Source of the DNA: Nocardioides mangrovicus
Lineage (GTDB): Bacteria > Actinomycetota > Actinomycetes > Propionibacteriales > Nocardioidaceae
Reading direction: 5' to 3'
Assembly: GCF_003674065.1 (NCBI RefSeq)
Contig: NZ_RDBE01000006.1
Span: 330,404-394,403, forward strand
Length of the DNA: 64,000 bases
Shown here in pieces: positions 56,686 to 64,000 of the stretch (positions are counted from its first letter, which is position 1; each line of letters opens with the position of its first letter). The notes beneath the pieces were generated by a model. It saw only the letters and a list, made by a program, of their open reading frames with translations. It searched no databases and was not told the DNA's origin. The position numbers were made by a program, and so were the translations under genes.

Positions 56686-57048
56686 TCAGGCGTGCGCGTC
56701 GGGGACGGCGGTGAGCGAGGCGACCAGCAGGTCGGGGGTGACCTCGACGAAGGTGGTCACCAGCACCCGGAACGGCGTCCGGCCGGCGGGCACCTCGATG
56801 GCCAGCCGGAACGCGACGAACCGGCCGTGCACGGTGACCGCGCCGTCGAGCCGGGCGTCGAAGGTGAAGGAGAACCACTGCTCGAAGAACGTGCGGATGG
56901 CCGGGCGCCCGTGGTCGACGCCCTCCCCCACCGGGTCCTCGTGGCGGGCGTCGGCGGCGAACAGCGCGGTGGCGGCGTCGACGTCCTGGGCCGCGACGGC
57001 GGCGGCGTAGCGCTGGACCAGGTCGACGACCTCCGGACGGCTCGGCAC
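56686..57048 (-). CDS. NTF2-like/SnoaL-like protein
   Basis: A 120-residue cone-fold protein: VDLVQRYAAAVAAQDVDAATALFAADARHEDPVG is the SnoaL/NTF2-like N-terminal pattern, with HGRFVAFRLAIEV and VTTFVEVTPD in the sheet. The family contains steroid isomerases, polyketide cyclases and non-catalytic binding proteins. No specific catalytic dyad can be assigned. The GTG start is chosen because a longer frame would run into the pncA start. Convergent to pncB. Confidence 0.78.
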   Translation of the reverse strand: MPSRPEVVDLVQRYAAAVAAQDVDAATALFAADARHEDPVGEGVDHGRPAIRTFFEQWFSFTFDARLDGAVTVHGRFVAFRLAIEVPAGRTPFRVLVTTFVEVTPDLLVASLTAVPDAHA

Positions 57049-57085
57049 GGCCCCACCCTCGCAGAGGCCTTGGCAAACTGACGCC

Positions 57086-57643
57086 ATGGCCCGCGCGCTG
57101 ATCGTCGTCGACGTCCAGAACGACTTCTGCGAGGGCGGCTCCCTCGGGGTCGACGGCGGTGCCGCGGTGGCGGCCGGCGTGACCTCCCTGCTGCGCGGCG
57201 AGCACGGCTACGACGTCGTGGTGGCCACCCGCGACCACCACGTCGACCCGGGCACGCACTGGTCGAGCGAGCCCGACTTCCGCGACTCCTGGCCGGTGCA
57301 CTGCCGAGTGGGCACCTCGGGCGAGGCGTTCCACCCCGACCTCGACGCCGGCCTGCTCGACGCCGTCTTCCTCAAGGGCGAGCACCAGGCGGCCTACTCC
57401 GGCTTCGAGGGTCACGCCGAGGACGGGACCGGGCTGGCTTCGTGGCTGCGCGAACGTGGCGTCGACGCCGTGGACGTGTGCGGCATCGCCACCGACTACT
57501 GCGTGCGGGCCACCGTGCTCGACGCCGTCCGCGAGGGCTTCGAGACCGCCGTGCTGACCGACCTGGTGGCGGCGGTGGCCCCGGGCACCGGCGAGGACGC
57601 GCTGGCCGAGATGCGGGGGGCCGGCGCCGTCATCGGCCGGTGA
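57086..57643 (+). CDS. pncA: nicotinamidase
   Basis: A 185-residue amidase of the isochorismatase-like fold. Catalytic Asp is in VDVQNDFCEGGSL, the metal ligands in TRDHHVDPGTHW (Asp, His), Lys in VFLKGEHQAAYSGFE, and the Cys nucleophile in GIATDYCVRATVLDA. It hydrolyses nicotinamide to nicotinate and would activate pyrazinamide-type drugs. It pairs with pncB for NAD salvage. The 3' end overlaps the convergent enoyl-CoA hydratase by 14 bases. Confidence 0.95.
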   Translation: MARALIVVDVQNDFCEGGSLGVDGGAAVAAGVTSLLRGEHGYDVVVATRDHHVDPGTHWSSEPDFRDSWPVHCRVGTSGEAFHPDLDAGLLDAVFLKGEHQAAYSGFEGHAEDGTGLASWLRERGVDAVDVCGIATDYCVRATVLDAVREGFETAVLTDLVAAVAPGTGEDALAEMRGAGAVIGR

Positions 57644-58388
57644 ACTCCGGCGGCCGCTTCTGGTTGAACGCGGCCATGCCCTCCGCCGCGTCGTGGGTGC
57701 GCAGCAGCACCTCCTGGCCGGCGCGCTCGGTGGCCAGCGCGGGCTCCAGCGTTGCCAGCGCCGCGGCGTTGACCGCCTTCTTGGTCGCGGCCTGCGCCAG
57801 CGGCGCGCCCGAGGCGAGGCGGTGGACGACGTCGGCCAGGCCGGCGGCGTAGCCGTCGTCGGGGAACACGTGCGAGACCAGCCCCGCCTCGAAGGCCTCC
57901 GTGGCGCCGAGGCGCTCGGAGAGCAGCGCCAGCCGCATCGCGCGTGAGCGGCCCACCGCCGCGGTGATGGTGGCCGTGGCGCCGCCGTCGGGCATGATGC
58001 CGACCCTGCCGAACCCCAGCGTGAGCGAGGCCGACTCGGTGGCCACCGCCAGGTCGCACGCGAGCGCCAGGGAGAGTCCGAAGCCGGCGGCGACGCCGTT
58101 CAGCCCGGCCACCACCGGTCGGTCCAGACCCACCACCGCGCGGACCAGCGCGTTGGCGGCGTCGACCGAGGTGCCGTCGAGGTCGGCGCCGCCGGCGTCG
58201 AGGTCGGCGCCGGCGCAGAAGGCCGGGCCGGTGCCGGTGAGGACCACGACGCGCACGTCGTCGGCGACACCGCGCACCTGCTCGGTCAGCTCGACCATCA
58301 GCTCGCCGGTGAGTGCGTTGTAGCTGGCCGGCCGGTCCAGCCGCAGCCACAACGCGCCGGCCTCCCGGGTCGCGACGAGTCCCGTCAT
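57630..58388 (-). CDS. enoyl-CoA hydratase/isomerase family protein
   Basis: A 252-residue crotonase-fold protein. Oxyanion-hole motifs are PAFCAGADLD and AAGFGLSLALACDL, followed by GRVGIMPDGGATATI. The usual catalytic Glu of hydratases (in LGxxPE) is replaced by GIMPDGG, typical of several isomerase/hydratase subtypes. It probably acts on 2-enoyl-CoA or a related substrate in fatty or aromatic acid catabolism. The ATG at 58388 is used; the frame stays open far upstream as noise. Confidence 0.88.
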   Translation of the reverse strand: MTGLVATREAGALWLRLDRPASYNALTGELMVELTEQVRGVADDVRVVVLTGTGPAFCAGADLDAGGADLDGTSVDAANALVRAVVGLDRPVVAGLNGVAAGFGLSLALACDLAVATESASLTLGFGRVGIMPDGGATATITAAVGRSRAMRLALLSERLGATEAFEAGLVSHVFPDDGYAAGLADVVHRLASGAPLAQAATKKAVNAAALATLEPALATERAGQEVLLRTHDAAEGMAAFNQKRPPEFTGR

Positions 58389-58406
58389 GTCGGGGAGACT
58401 AGCCGC

Positions 58407-59633
58407 GTGACCTCGGGGACGCTGGCGCCGCTGCGCGCGCCCGTCTTCCGGTGGTTCTTCGCCTCCCAGGGCGTCAACCGGCTGGGTTCGACCATGGCGC
58501 CGATCGCGCTGGCCTTCGCGGTCCTCGAGCTGAGCCGGGCACCGTGGGCGCTGGGGGCGGTACTGGCCGCCCGCACCATCCCGCTGGTGGCGTTCCTGCT
58601 CATCGGCGGCGTGGTGGCCGACCGGCTGCCGCGCTCGCTGGTGCTCACCGTGGGCAACACCCTGGCCGGCCTGACCCAGGCGGCCGCCGCCGCACTGGTC
58701 ATCAGCGGGCACGCCGAGATCTGGATGCTCGTCGTCCTCGAGGCGCTCAACGGCACGCTCTCGGCGATCACGCTGCCCGCCCTCAACAGCCTGGTGCCGC
58801 AGCTGGTCGAGGGCGACGACCTGCGCTCGGCCAACCTGCTGCTGAACCTGGTGCGCGGGCTGATCCAGGTCGGCGGACCGTCCATCTCGGCGCTCCTCGT
58901 CGTCGGGGTCGGCCCCGGCTGGGCGCTCGGCGTCGACGCCCTCACCTGGATCGTCTCGGCCCTGCTGCTCCTGCCCGTGCGCCTGCCGCGCCCCGGCCGC
59001 TCCTCGAGCAGCGGCTGGAACGACCTGCGGGAGGGCTGGACGCTGTTCCGCACCACCCAGTGGCTGTGGGTCGTGGTGGTCGCCTTCGGCGTGCTCAACA
59101 TGCTCTCCACCGGCGCGATCAGCACGCTCGGCCCGGTGCTGGCCAAGGAGACGTTCGGCCCGAGCGGCTTCGGGGCGATGCTCTCGGCGGGCGCCGCCGG
59201 CGACTTCGTCGGCACGCTGGTGCTCACCCGGATCCGGTTCGGGCGGCCGCTGCTGGCCGGCATGCTCGCCTGCGTCGCCACCGGCGTCCAGATCACCCTG
59301 TTCGGCCTCCAACCGACGCTGGCCTCGCAGGTGCCGCTGTGCTTCCTGGCCGGCGTCGCCCTGGCCGTCTTCAGCCTGGCCTGGTCGGTCTCGATGCAGG
59401 AGCACATCGCCACCGACAAGCTGGCCCGCGCCTGGTCCTACGACGCCCTCGGCTCGTTCGTCGCGATGCCGGTGGGCCAGCTGCTCTTCGGCCAGCTCGG
59501 GCACGTGTACGGCATCCGCGAGGTGATCGCCGTCGGCGGTGTCGGCTACGTCGTGGTGTGCCTGCTGGCGCTCCTCTCACCGGAGGTGAGGACGCTCAGG
59601 CCCACTTCTCCAGGATCGCGCGCAGGACCTTGA
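58407..59633 (+). CDS. MFS transporter
   Basis: A 408-residue transporter with about 12 hydrophobic helices, such as WALGAVLAARTIPLVAFLLI and LWVVVVAFGVLNMLSTGAIS. The loop 2-3 signature is GGVVADRLPRSLVLT (G-x-x-x-D-R). It is of the DHA3/MefA-like exporter type common in actinobacteria. The substrate is not deducible. The GTG start is 18 bases from the divergent hydratase start, and the 3' end overlaps the convergent DUF1697 gene by 38 bases. Confidence 0.9.
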   Translation: MTSGTLAPLRAPVFRWFFASQGVNRLGSTMAPIALAFAVLELSRAPWALGAVLAARTIPLVAFLLIGGVVADRLPRSLVLTVGNTLAGLTQAAAAALVISGHAEIWMLVVLEALNGTLSAITLPALNSLVPQLVEGDDLRSANLLLNLVRGLIQVGGPSISALLVVGVGPGWALGVDALTWIVSALLLLPVRLPRPGRSSSSGWNDLREGWTLFRTTQWLWVVVVAFGVLNMLSTGAISTLGPVLAKETFGPSGFGAMLSAGAAGDFVGTLVLTRIRFGRPLLAGMLACVATGVQITLFGLQPTLASQVPLCFLAGVALAVFSLAWSVSMQEHIATDKLARAWSYDALGSFVAMPVGQLLFGQLGHVYGIREVIAVGGVGYVVVCLLALLSPEVRTLRPTSPGSRAGP

Positions 59634-60120
59634 GGTTGCGGTTGGTGCCGTCGCCGGCCGCCTTCTGGGCGGCCGCGTTGAGTCCCTTGGCCTCGTGGAA
59701 CGCCCTGTCGTAGAGCATGTGCACGGCCCTGCCCCGCACCACGAACCGCTCCCGGTCGCGCTCGAGGCCCTCGATCAGCTTCGCGCCCGCGGCACCCGGC
59801 TCCGCGCGCAGCAGCTCGACGTAGTGGGCGACCTCGGGCGGCGGCAGCTCCTCGGCGTCGGCGACGACCTGCTCGATCTCCGCCCGTGTGAACACGATGG
59901 TCGGCACCGCGAACCCGCGGTCGGCCTCGAACACCCGCTCCAGCTCGGCAGCCACCCTGTCCCGCGACCGCATCGGCGTCGTCACCCTCAGGTTGCCGGT
60001 CTGGATGTGAGTGGCGACGTCGGCGAACCCGGCCGCCTCGACCGCCGCCCGCAGCTCCGCCATGGGGTACGTCCGCTTCCCGACGTTGACCGCGCGCAGG
60101 AAGGCCACGAACGTCGGCAT
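59596..60120 (-). CDS. DUF1697 family protein
   Basis: A 174-residue protein. The DUF1697 signature is FVAFLRAVNVGKRTYPMAELR, then THIQTGNLRVTT, and ends GTNRNLKVLRAILEK. The family has no assigned function. Its ATG shares one base with the hmgA stop (TGATG), so it is translationally coupled to homogentisate dioxygenase. Confidence 0.9.
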   Translation of the reverse strand: MPTFVAFLRAVNVGKRTYPMAELRAAVEAAGFADVATHIQTGNLRVTTPMRSRDRVAAELERVFEADRGFAVPTIVFTRAEIEQVVADAEELPPPEVAHYVELLRAEPGAAGAKLIEGLERDRERFVVRGRAVHMLYDRAFHEAKGLNAAAQKAAGDGTNRNLKVLRAILEKWA

Positions 60121-61292
60121 CAGACCTGCCGGCCCGCCCAGGTCCAGGCGTACGCCGGGTCCTCGCAGGCGGCACCGGCCTCGCCGAGCTCGAGCGGGCG
60201 GAAGGTGTCGACCATGACCGCCGACTCCTCGAAGTACTCCACGCCGATGGAGGCCTCGATCGCCGCGGGCTGCGGGCCGTGCGCGAAGCCGCCGGGGTGC
60301 AGCGAGATCGAGCCGATGCCGATGCCCGAGCCCTTGCGGGCCTCGTAGTCGCCGCCGACGTAGAACATCACCTCGTCGGAGTCGACGTTGGAGTGGTAGT
60401 ACGGCACCGGGATGGCGCCCTCGGCGTAGTCGACCTTGCGCGGCAGGAAGTTGCAGACCACGAAGCCCGGCCCCTCGAAGACCTGGTGCACCGGCGGCGG
60501 CTGGTGCACCTTGCCGGTGATCGGCATGAAGTCCTCGATGTTGAAGGTGTAGGGGTAGAGGCACCCGTCCCAGCCGACGACGTCGAGCGGATGGGTGTCG
60601 TAGGTGAGCCGGGAGCCGCCGATGCCGCTGCCCACCCGGTGCTTGACCAGCACCTCGACATCGGCGCCCTCGACCAGCAGCGGGTCGGCGGGGCCGTGCA
60701 GGTCGCGCTCGCAGTAGGGCGCGTGCTCGAGCAGCTGGCCGAACCGGGAAAGGTAGCGCTTGGGCGGTGCGACGTGGCCGTTGGCCTCGATCGGGTAGAG
60801 CCGCGACTCCTCGGCCGGCAGCCAGCGGTGGGTGGTGGCGCGCGGGATGACGACGTAGTCGCCGGCGCGGTAGGTCAGCAGCCCGAACACGGTCTCCACC
60901 GTGCCGGTGCCGGACTCGACGTAGACGCACTCGTCGCCCACGGCGTTGCGGTAGTAGGGCGAGACCTCGCTGGTGACGACGTAGGAGATGCGGACGTCGG
61001 CGTTGGCGAGCACCAGCCGCCGGCCGGTGACGGCGTCGGAGCCGGTGTCGAGCGCGTGCAGCTTCAGGTGACGCGGCACCAGCGGGTGGTTGGGGGTGGT
61101 GGCCAGGTCGCCCACCTCCCACGGCTCGCTGGCCACGATCGCCGACGGCACGCCGCGGTGGTAGAGCAGTGAGGAGTCGGAGCTGAACCCCTCCTCCCCC
61201 ATCAGCTCCTCGTACCGCAGCGCGCCGGAGGGGTCTCGGAAGGCCGTGTGACGGCGACGGGGTAGCTCGCCGACGGCTCGGTAGTAGGCCAT
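60120..61292 (-). CDS. hmgA: homogentisate 1,2-dioxygenase
   Basis: A 390-residue cupin dioxygenase. Metal-site region and family signatures include FLPRKVDYAEGAIPVPYYHSN, VMFYVGGDYEARKGSG and ISLHPGGFAHGPQPA (His, Glu, His around the Fe). It opens the aromatic ring of homogentisate to maleylacetoacetate. The start at 61292 follows GAGGGTGAG and gives MAYYRAVGELPRRRHT. It diverges from an unknown gene coupled to fumarylacetoacetase. Confidence 0.93.
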   Translation of the reverse strand: MAYYRAVGELPRRRHTAFRDPSGALRYEELMGEEGFSSDSSLLYHRGVPSAIVASEPWEVGDLATTPNHPLVPRHLKLHALDTGSDAVTGRRLVLANADVRISYVVTSEVSPYYRNAVGDECVYVESGTGTVETVFGLLTYRAGDYVVIPRATTHRWLPAEESRLYPIEANGHVAPPKRYLSRFGQLLEHAPYCERDLHGPADPLLVEGADVEVLVKHRVGSGIGGSRLTYDTHPLDVVGWDGCLYPYTFNIEDFMPITGKVHQPPPVHQVFEGPGFVVCNFLPRKVDYAEGAIPVPYYHSNVDSDEVMFYVGGDYEARKGSGIGIGSISLHPGGFAHGPQPAAIEASIGVEYFEESAVMVDTFRPLELGEAGAACEDPAYAWTWAGRQV

Positions 61293-61316
61293 CTGCTCAC
61301 CCTCGCGCCTGTGCTC

Positions 61317-61322
61317 TAGCGT
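61317..61322 (+). promoter_or_regulatory. TAGCGT -10 element for the 243-residue gene
   Basis: TAGCGT overlaps a GTG at 61321, which argues against that GTG as the start. The ATG at 61333 lies ten bases past it. Confidence 0.45.
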
Positions 61323-61332
61323 GGCAAACCTC

Positions 61333-62064
61333 ATGTTCTGGTCCCAGCTGGTCGACGACGCCGCCGTGTTCCCGCCGGTCGGTCTGCCGCTGGAGCGGGC
61401 GGTCGAGCAGCACCGCGAGCACCTGGCCGCCGACTACGCCGACCTGGTCGCCTCGCTGGTCGTGCCCGACACCAAGCTGGCCGACCTGCGGCCGCTGCTC
61501 GACCCTGTGCTCGACGCCGGGCTCGCCGCCGACCGGCCGCTGGCCATCACGGTCCTGGTCACCGGCGGTGCGGGGGCGATCGAACCGGCCGTGCGCTGGT
61601 CCGAGGGCGACGGGCTGGAGCTGCGTCGGGTGCGGGTCCTGCTGCGCGACGGTGGCGGGCTCGGTGACGACCTGGCCCGCAACGCCCAGCGCGTGGCCGC
61701 GATGGTCGACCACTGCGGGGTCGACGTGCCGGTGCACGTCGAGGTCCCGAGCTCCCCGGAGACCTCGGAGCACGCCTGGTCGGCCGCGCTCGACGAGGTG
61801 GCGATGGCCGGTCTCGGTCTCACCGTGCGTGCCGACGAGGACCTTCGCCGCTGCCTGGACGCCGCCTTGGACCGAGAGACCCCGTTCGTGGTAGTCGGCG
61901 GTCCGGTGCGCGAGGTGCTCGCCGCGACGGCCTCGGCCCTGCACGGCGACCCCTCGCCGGACGGCTGGGAGTCGGCCCGGCGCTGGCTGAGCGCCGTCTC
62001 GATCGCCGACGTGAGCGAGGTCCACGAGGAGCTCGTGGACGCCGACCTGTGGAGGAGCCCATGA
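61333..62064 (+). CDS. uncharacterised protein coupled to fumarylacetoacetase
   Basis: 243 residues. It begins FWSQLVDDAAVFPPVGLPLE and includes YADLVASLVVPDTKLADL and VPVHVEVPSSPETSEHAW. The mix of Val-rich strands and Ala/Leu helices looks like a soluble alpha/beta domain, possibly TIM-barrel-like. No known family is recognised and no membrane or signal region is seen. Its stop overlaps the FahA start (ATGA), so it is made with a tyrosine-catabolism enzyme. No maleylacetoacetate isomerase was seen in the window, so a role at that step is possible but unproven. Confidence 0.75.
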   Translation: MFWSQLVDDAAVFPPVGLPLERAVEQHREHLAADYADLVASLVVPDTKLADLRPLLDPVLDAGLAADRPLAITVLVTGGAGAIEPAVRWSEGDGLELRRVRVLLRDGGGLGDDLARNAQRVAAMVDHCGVDVPVHVEVPSSPETSEHAWSAALDEVAMAGLGLTVRADEDLRRCLDAALDRETPFVVVGGPVREVLAATASALHGDPSPDGWESARRWLSAVSIADVSEVHEELVDADLWRSP

Positions 62065-63275
62065 CCACCAGCAGCTGGGTACCGGGAGCCGCCGGCTCGG
62101 GGTACGACGTCGACCACCTGCCCTACGCCGTCTTCACCACCGCCGAGGACGACGAGCCGCGGGTCGGGGTCCGCATCGGCGGCCTGGTGCTCGACGTCGC
62201 ACCCGTCGCCGCCGCCGAGATGCTCGACGTCGCGGCGCTGTTCGAGCAGCCCACGCTCAACCCGCTGATGGCCGCCGGCCCGCAGGTGTGGGCGTCGGTG
62301 CGCACGTGGCTGACCCAGCTGCTCACCGACGAGGCGGAGCGGGAGCTGGTCGAGCCGCACCTGGTGGCCCTGGACGAGGTGACCACCCGGCTGGGCTTCG
62401 AGGTGGCCGACTACGTCGACTTCCTGTGCGGCAAGCAGCACGCCGAGAACGCCGGACGCATCTTCCGCCCCGACTCCGAGCCGCTGGGGGCCAACTTCAC
62501 CTCGCTGCCCATCGGCTACCACGGCCGCGCCGGCACCGTCGTGGTCACCGGCACCCCGATCGCGCGGCCCTCGGGCCAGCGACCCAGCCGCGAGGGGCCG
62601 ACGTTCGGGCCGACCCGACGCCTCGACCTGGAGGCCGAGCTGGGCTTCGTCGTCGGCACGCCGTCGGCCACCCCGGTGGGCACGGGCGCGCTGGCCGACC
62701 ACGTGTTCGGCGTGACGCTGCTCAACGACTGGTCGGCCCGCGACATCCAGGCCTGGGAGTCCCAGCCGCTCGGCCCCTTTCTCGGCAAGTCGTTCGGCGT
62801 CTCGGTCTCGGACTGGATCACCCCGCTCGCCGCCCTGGAGCCGGCCAAGGTCGCCCTCCCCGCGCAGGACCCGCCGCCGTTGGACTACCTGGTCGTCGAG
62901 GACCCCCGGCCCGGGTACGACGTCGAGGTCGAGGTGATCCTCAACGGCGAGGTGGTCAGCCGGCCGCCGTACCGGGTCATGTACTGGTCGCCGGCGCAGA
63001 TGCTGGCCCACCTGACCAGCAACGGCGCGACGCTGCGCACCGGTGACCTGTTCGGCTCGGGCACCATCTCCGGCGACGAGCGTGAGCAGCGCGGCTGCCT
63101 GCTGGAGCTCTCCTGGGGCGGCCGTGAGCCCTTCACCGCGGGCGGTGTGGAGCGCAGCTGGCTCGAGGACGGCGACGAGGTGACGCTGCGCGCCACGGCA
63201 CCCGGTGCGTCGGGCGGCCGCATCGCGCTCGGTGAGGTGACGGGAAGGATCGAGCCGGCCACGTCACAGCGGTGA
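62061..63275 (+). CDS. fahA: fumarylacetoacetase
   Basis: A 404-residue FAH-superfamily hydrolase. Key motifs are DFLCGKQHAENAGRIF, SLPIGYHGRAGTVV, EAELGFVVG (metal Glu) and LLNDWSARDIQAWE (metal Asp). It cleaves fumarylacetoacetate to fumarate and acetoacetate, the last step of tyrosine breakdown. GGAGGAG precedes the ATG, and the previous gene's stop overlaps it. It is followed by a TetR regulator. Confidence 0.95.
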   Translation: MTTSSWVPGAAGSGYDVDHLPYAVFTTAEDDEPRVGVRIGGLVLDVAPVAAAEMLDVAALFEQPTLNPLMAAGPQVWASVRTWLTQLLTDEAERELVEPHLVALDEVTTRLGFEVADYVDFLCGKQHAENAGRIFRPDSEPLGANFTSLPIGYHGRAGTVVVTGTPIARPSGQRPSREGPTFGPTRRLDLEAELGFVVGTPSATPVGTGALADHVFGVTLLNDWSARDIQAWESQPLGPFLGKSFGVSVSDWITPLAALEPAKVALPAQDPPPLDYLVVEDPRPGYDVEVEVILNGEVVSRPPYRVMYWSPAQMLAHLTSNGATLRTGDLFGSGTISGDEREQRGCLLELSWGGREPFTAGGVERSWLEDGDEVTLRATAPGASGGRIALGEVTGRIEPATSQR

Positions 63276-63289
63276 CGCGCTGTCACACG

Positions 63290-63295
63290 TATCCT
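63290..63295 (+). promoter_or_regulatory. TATCCT -10 element of the TetR gene
   Basis: TATCCT ends eight bases before the ATG at 63304, with no Shine-Dalgarno. Confidence 0.45.
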
Positions 63296-63303
63296 CGGTC
63301 GAC

Positions 63304-63966
63304 ATGACCCCACCGGCGAAGGACGGCACCGACGGCCGCGCCGCGCGGTGGGAGGAGCACCGGGAGAACCGCCGCGTCGAGCTGGTGGAGTCCGCGGTCG
63401 CCGCGATCGACGAGTACGGCCCCGAGGCCAGCGTCTCGGAGATTGCGAAGGCCGCCGGGGTCAGCCGACCGGTGCTCTACCGCTACTTCGCCGACAAGGA
63501 CGACCTCTACGCGGCCGTCGGCATGTGGGGCGCCACCACGCTGCTGGAGATGCTGGTGCCGGCACTGCTCAGCGACGGCCCGATCCACGACCGCGTCGCG
63601 CAGGGCGTCGAGACCTACCTCGACCTCATCGACACCCACCCGCACCTGTTCACGCTGCTGGTGGGCCACGCCAGCAGCGGTGACCCGCTGGCCGACGGCA
63701 AGGCGATGATCGCCGCCGCCATCGCCCGCACCCTGGGCGACGCGCTGCGCGACCTGGGCGTCGACGCCGGCGGCGCCGAGCCGTGGGCCCACGGCCTGGT
63801 GGGTCTCGGCCTCTCGGTCGGCACCTGGTGGCTGGAGCGGCGCACCATGTCGAAGAAGGCCGTGACGACCTATCTCACCGGCTTCGTCTGGCACGCCTTC
63901 GAGGGCATCGCCGCCGACTACGGCGTCGGCCTCGACGACCGCGGCCGGCTGGTCGTCGTCGGCTAG
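63304..63966 (+). CDS. TetR-family transcriptional regulator
   Basis: 220 residues. The N-terminal HTH reads ELVESAVAAIDEYGPEASVSEIAKAAGVSRPVLYRYFADKDDLYAAV, the standard TetR form. The C-terminal ligand domain has GLVGLGLSVGTWWLERRTMSKKAV, similar to regulators of lipid or aromatic metabolism. It lies after fahA in the same direction; whether it controls the aromatic genes is not shown. The last 34 bases of the window after it hold no recognisable gene. Confidence 0.92.
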   Translation: MTPPAKDGTDGRAARWEEHRENRRVELVESAVAAIDEYGPEASVSEIAKAAGVSRPVLYRYFADKDDLYAAVGMWGATTLLEMLVPALLSDGPIHDRVAQGVETYLDLIDTHPHLFTLLVGHASSGDPLADGKAMIAAAIARTLGDALRDLGVDAGGAEPWAHGLVGLGLSVGTWWLERRTMSKKAVTTYLTGFVWHAFEGIAADYGVGLDDRGRLVVVG

Positions 63967-64000
63967 TGTCGCGAGTCAGAAATCCGCACACAGCATCGTG

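Overview
The window is chromosomal DNA from a high-GC Gram-positive actinobacterium, most likely a Nocardioidaceae member such as Nocardioides (inferred from gene content and style, not from an rRNA gene). The signs are strong G/C bias at third codon positions, many GTG starts, starts with no Shine-Dalgarno placed 6-8 nt after a TAGNNT hexamer (leaderless style), ATGA/GTGA start-stop overlaps, a mycothiol-type DinB-fold enzyme, and an actinobacterial block running from pncB/clpS through mec-cysO-cysM and murI to rph-rdgB. No rRNA, CRISPR array, transposase, integrase or prophage was seen. Four tRNA genes (Arg-TCT, His-GTG, Lys-CTT, Leu-TAG) are present. No gene-free stretch exceeds 300 bases; the longest, between 18154 and 18402, holds a cobalamin riboswitch.

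Layout. 1-6041: end of an HxlR regulator, a double-hotdog thioesterase, a thiolase, a divergent YceI/MarR pair, EttA and an SSB-like protein. 6072-10734: a translationally coupled operon of a PrsW-type membrane protease and two dynamin-like GTPases. 10773-12209: an aminopeptidase P-like enzyme. 12195-18345: a riboswitch-controlled operon encoding two secreted proteins and a complete ECF transporter (T, fused A-A, S), read as a B12 uptake system. 18402-22739: tRNA-Arg, an ABC exporter, a 25-residue Arg/Ser-repeat peptide, a Ser/Thr-kinase-like protein and an FAD/NAD(P)-binding protein. 22833-28815: adenosine deaminase, a DsbA-like/MauE-like pair, oligoribonuclease, tRNA-His, a pirin, a phytoene-desaturase-like oxidoreductase and tRNA-Lys. 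28807-29718: a lower-GC segment with one ion-channel gene, flanked by 17-bp direct repeats, one of them the tRNA-Lys 3' end. 29764-41320: AbiEi/DUF559-type protein, DUF1330, two SDRs, GNAT, C39-like peptidase, BluB, G6PD with a GH15 enzyme, GroES-like and DUF3618 proteins, Bcp, tRNA-Leu, RdgB and RNase PH. 41358-45772: mycothiol-enzyme-like protein and an ABC transporter divergent from a two-component system. 45916-57643: MBL hydrolase, M6 protease, small membrane proteins, an ion channel, MurI, SDR/MerR pair, CysM-CysO-Mec, DUF2017, ClpS and NAD salvage (pncB, pncA). 57630-63966: enoyl-CoA hydratase, MFS exporter, DUF1697, homogentisate dioxygenase, an unknown protein, fumarylacetoacetase and a TetR regulator.

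How parts fit together. The riboswitch operon (B12 import) and BluB (lower-ligand synthesis) point to cobamide acquisition and possibly remodelling. HmgA and FahA give the lower arm of tyrosine/phenylalanine breakdown. Mec, CysO and CysM form the sulfur-carrier route to cysteine. PncA and PncB recycle nicotinamide to NAD.

The most unusual features are the B12 operon, whose two secreted proteins look like the two halves of transcobalamin encoded separately; the ABC exporter, RS-repeat peptide and kinase cluster; the one-gene island at tRNA-Lys; and three families of dispersed palindromes, one copy of which lies inside a coding sequence.
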